In this document: positions 12,181-13,328 of the stretch, in pieces | How positions within the stretch are numbered: the first letter of the stretch is position 1 | How the letters are laid out: the number at the start of each line of letters is the position of its first letter | Origin: Candidatus Bathyarchaeota archaeon | Lineage (GTDB): Archaea > Thermoproteota > Bathyarchaeia > 40CM-2-53-6 | Reading direction: 5' to 3' | NCBI GenBank assembly: GCA_005883695.1 | Contig: VBBV01000033.1 | Span: 1-13,328, forward strand | Length of the DNA stretch: 13,328 nucleotides | Notes under the pieces: generated by a model | Told to the model about the DNA's origin: nothing | The model's input: the letters and a program-made list of their open reading frames with translations, nothing else | Databases searched by the model: none | Made by a program: the position numbers and the translations under genes

Positions 12181-12836
12181 GGTACGAGTATCGTTCCTTC
12201 TCCGAACACCTCTACTGAGATGGTGTCCTCTGAGTTTTTCGTTCCCCTCTGCCATTCGTTCGCCTTCTCAACCAGTCTAGCGAGTAAAGACTCTCCTTCC
12301 TTGACAATGGCTGGTCCCGCTCCACTTTCCACTTGATCGAGTGGAGCTTAGCTTCTTCCTCTCCGAGAGGAGTCTTCGAATCTTCTATGATCTTGATTAA
12401 CATGTGAGGTCCGGATATTCCCTTGTTCCTCTGCATCCTCAGCCTTCTCTCCAAATTTCAAGCATTATTTTCAACCGGGTTTCCAGTCAACCATCGCGTC
12501 AGTCGTTAGGAGGGCGACCGCTATGTTTGTTTCTTTCGAATCGTCTCCCTCGGCGGACCCGTCTGCTCTTAGCATTACGCGCGGGTTGCCTACGCTTCCC
12601 AGAATCCTCCGTCCCCACTCTTACAACCTCCCCACCGTTGACGTTCTCTATTGCATCTCCCCTAACTGGAACCTCTCGGGACAATGACTGAAATTCTTCA
12701 ATCACAACTTCACAGTCCTCGTACACTCAAGACAGTATATTCTCTTCGCCTGGGTCAGCTTCCTCATTGATGCTTCTCTAGTAGCCTTCCAGCTCTTCAC
12801 ATTTGCTTTTTCAGTTGTCTTCTCTTCCGATAGTAG
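12177..12836 (-). pseudogene. Degenerate protein gene with four frameshifts and a nonsense codon
   Basis: Coding-like sequence runs along the minus strand from 12836 but changes frame repeatedly. Order of readable pieces: ASMRKLTQAKRIYCLECT; shift near 12724; EDCEVVIEEFQSLSREVPVR and GGEVVRVGTEDS; shift at a C-run (12598-12600, plus strand); NPRVMLRADGSAEG and TNIAVALLTTDAMVDWKP; shift at a G-run (12477-12479); ENNA, TGA stop at 12460-12458, NLERRLRMQRNKGISGPHM and KIIEDSKTPLGEEEAKLHS; shift near 12330; SGAGPAIVKEGESLLARLVE and DTISVEVFGEGTILVPF. Joined, the pieces form about 215 residues of a charged, soluble-looking protein with a CLECxxDC metal-site-like start. I do not recognise the family. 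It begins 65 nt after the Hsp20 stop on the same strand, so it may once have shared that transcript. Two shifts lie in short homopolymers, so sequencing error is a possible partial cause. Confidence 0.65.
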
Positions 12837-12901
12837 CTAGCTCAGAAGCTGGAGCGGTTCTGATCTCGAAGGTTCGGCTTAGTGGGGGCCGAACGATGCC
12901 T

Positions 12902-13294
12902 TCACAATGTTATTCTTCGGGTCTTCCTTTCAGACCTGCGTTCAAGCTTGGGAAGTTTTACTTCGAGAATACCTTCAGTCATGCTTGCTGACACTTTTTC
13001 TGTATCTATGCTTTCGGCAAAGCCTATGTTTCGGCGGAATGTTGAGAAAGCTCTTTCCCTGTGCAAATAGGTTTTTCCCTCTTCCTCGATCTCCACCTTG
13101 GATTCCGCGGCCAACGATAGCTCGTTCGTGCCAGCTTGAATATTCAGAGTTTCCTTCTTCAATCCCGGAAGCTCTGCTCTTACGAGGTATTCGTTGTCGG
13201 AGTCGATAACGTCAACGTAAGGTATTCGCGTCGGCAGTTCATATTCAATAGGCCACTCGAATCCCCGGAACGGGTCCCAAGGGATTAAGGTCAT
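12902..13294 (-). CDS. Hsp20 / alpha-crystallin-type small heat-shock protein
   Basis: This ATP-independent chaperone binds unfolding proteins as large oligomers in the cytoplasm. From ATG at 13294 it has 130 residues, typical for archaeal sHsps. The N-terminal arm is short and aromatic-rich (MTLIPWDPFRGFEWP). The alpha-crystallin domain begins at PYVDVIDSDNEYLVRAELPG and ends in the conserved MTEGILEVKLPK. The tail RRITL can serve as the C-terminal anchor motif. TTG at 13306 is an alternative start (134 aa). ATG is preferred because a TTTTACTC box at the window edge (13328-13321, read on the minus strand) would place transcription start within a few bases of it, implying a leaderless message. 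Downstream lies the decayed gene at 12177-12836. Confidence 0.93.
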   Translation of the reverse strand: MTLIPWDPFRGFEWPIEYELPTRIPYVDVIDSDNEYLVRAELPGLKKETLNIQAGTNELSLAAESKVEIEEEGKTYLHRERAFSTFRRNIGFAESIDTEKVSASMTEGILEVKLPKLERRSERKTRRITL

Positions 13295-13328
13295 TGTGTC
13301 CAACAACTTGTCGACTGAATGAGTAAAA

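Noticed and set aside
12046..12255. Minus-strand frame reading TILRYTADWSNIGDANISNY as a further continuation of the pseudogene.
   Set aside because: Needs another frameshift and ends in low-quality sequence; cannot be distinguished from the shadow of the plus-strand secreted-like frame.
12404..12691. 95-codon plus-strand frame in the decayed region.
   Set aside because: Opposite strand gives coherent, charged protein segments across frameshifts; this frame is low-complexity Ser/Leu/Pro/Arg.
1..13328. CRISPR array, insertion sequence or prophage.
   Set aside because: No regularly spaced repeats, terminal inverted repeats, transposase, integrase or capsid-like genes were seen.

Overview
The window reads as chromosomal DNA of an archaeon, probably of the TACK side (Bathyarchaeia- or Thaumarchaeota-like; the exact group cannot be fixed from sequence alone). 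The evidence is archaeal release factor aRF1, an archaeosine tRNA-guanine transglycosylase, an Sm-like protein with the SmAP3-type C-terminal domain, an AK6/Fap7-type kinase, a 20S proteasome beta subunit, a PAC2-family protein, frequent TTG/GTG starts, TATA-box promoters, and a tRNA gene that appears to be interrupted by two introns outside the anticodon loop.

Layout. 1-2230 (+): the C-terminal part of an FtsX/MacB-type permease, then its ATPase, with overlapping stop and start. 2241-3683 (+): a promoter, an 18-codon CxxC micro-ORF, two mutually exclusive hairpins and aRF1. 3699-4406 (+): a HAD-family hydrolase that converges on 4401-6521 (-), a two-gene unit of a beta-CASP metallo-beta-lactamase nuclease (aCPSF2-like) and a presenilin/signal-peptide-peptidase-like membrane protease. 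6657-7385 (+): a PAC2-family protein, transcribed divergently from the nuclease and sharing its stop region with tgtA. 7382-10347 (-): what looks like one long RNA-metabolism transcript, tRNA-Glu(CTC) > AK6/Fap7 > small zinc-ribbon protein > Lsm (SmAP3-like) > tgtA. 10615-11220 (+): a proteasome beta subunit with Ala where the catalytic Thr1 should be, preceded by a possibly structured leader. 11422-11739 (-): a winged-helix protein. 11798-11851 (+): a very basic 17-residue micro-ORF. 11943-12836: decayed DNA with two apparent pseudogenes, one on each strand, broken by frameshifts and stops. 12902-13294 (-): an Hsp20 small heat-shock protein at the right edge.

How the genes fit together. The core is informational: translation termination (aRF1), RNA 3'-end processing or decay (beta-CASP nuclease), tRNA modification (TgtA), RNA chaperoning (Lsm), ribosome maturation or nucleotide metabolism (AK6/Fap7) and a tRNA. 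A second theme is protein quality control: proteasome beta, PAC2 protein, intramembrane protease and Hsp20. Genes are packed tightly. Both convergent pairs end in a palindrome that supplies the stop codon to both strands (CTATAG and CTAG).

The most notable observation is the tRNA-Glu(CTC) gene at 10237-10347 (-). Its 111 nt fold into a normal 75-nt tRNA only if a 15-nt intron in the D-loop and a 21-nt intron in the T-loop are removed. The T-loop intron fits a textbook bulge-helix-bulge. Other points of interest are the micro-ORF and switch-like hairpins before aRF1, the apparently non-catalytic proteasome beta subunit, and the decayed segment before Hsp20.
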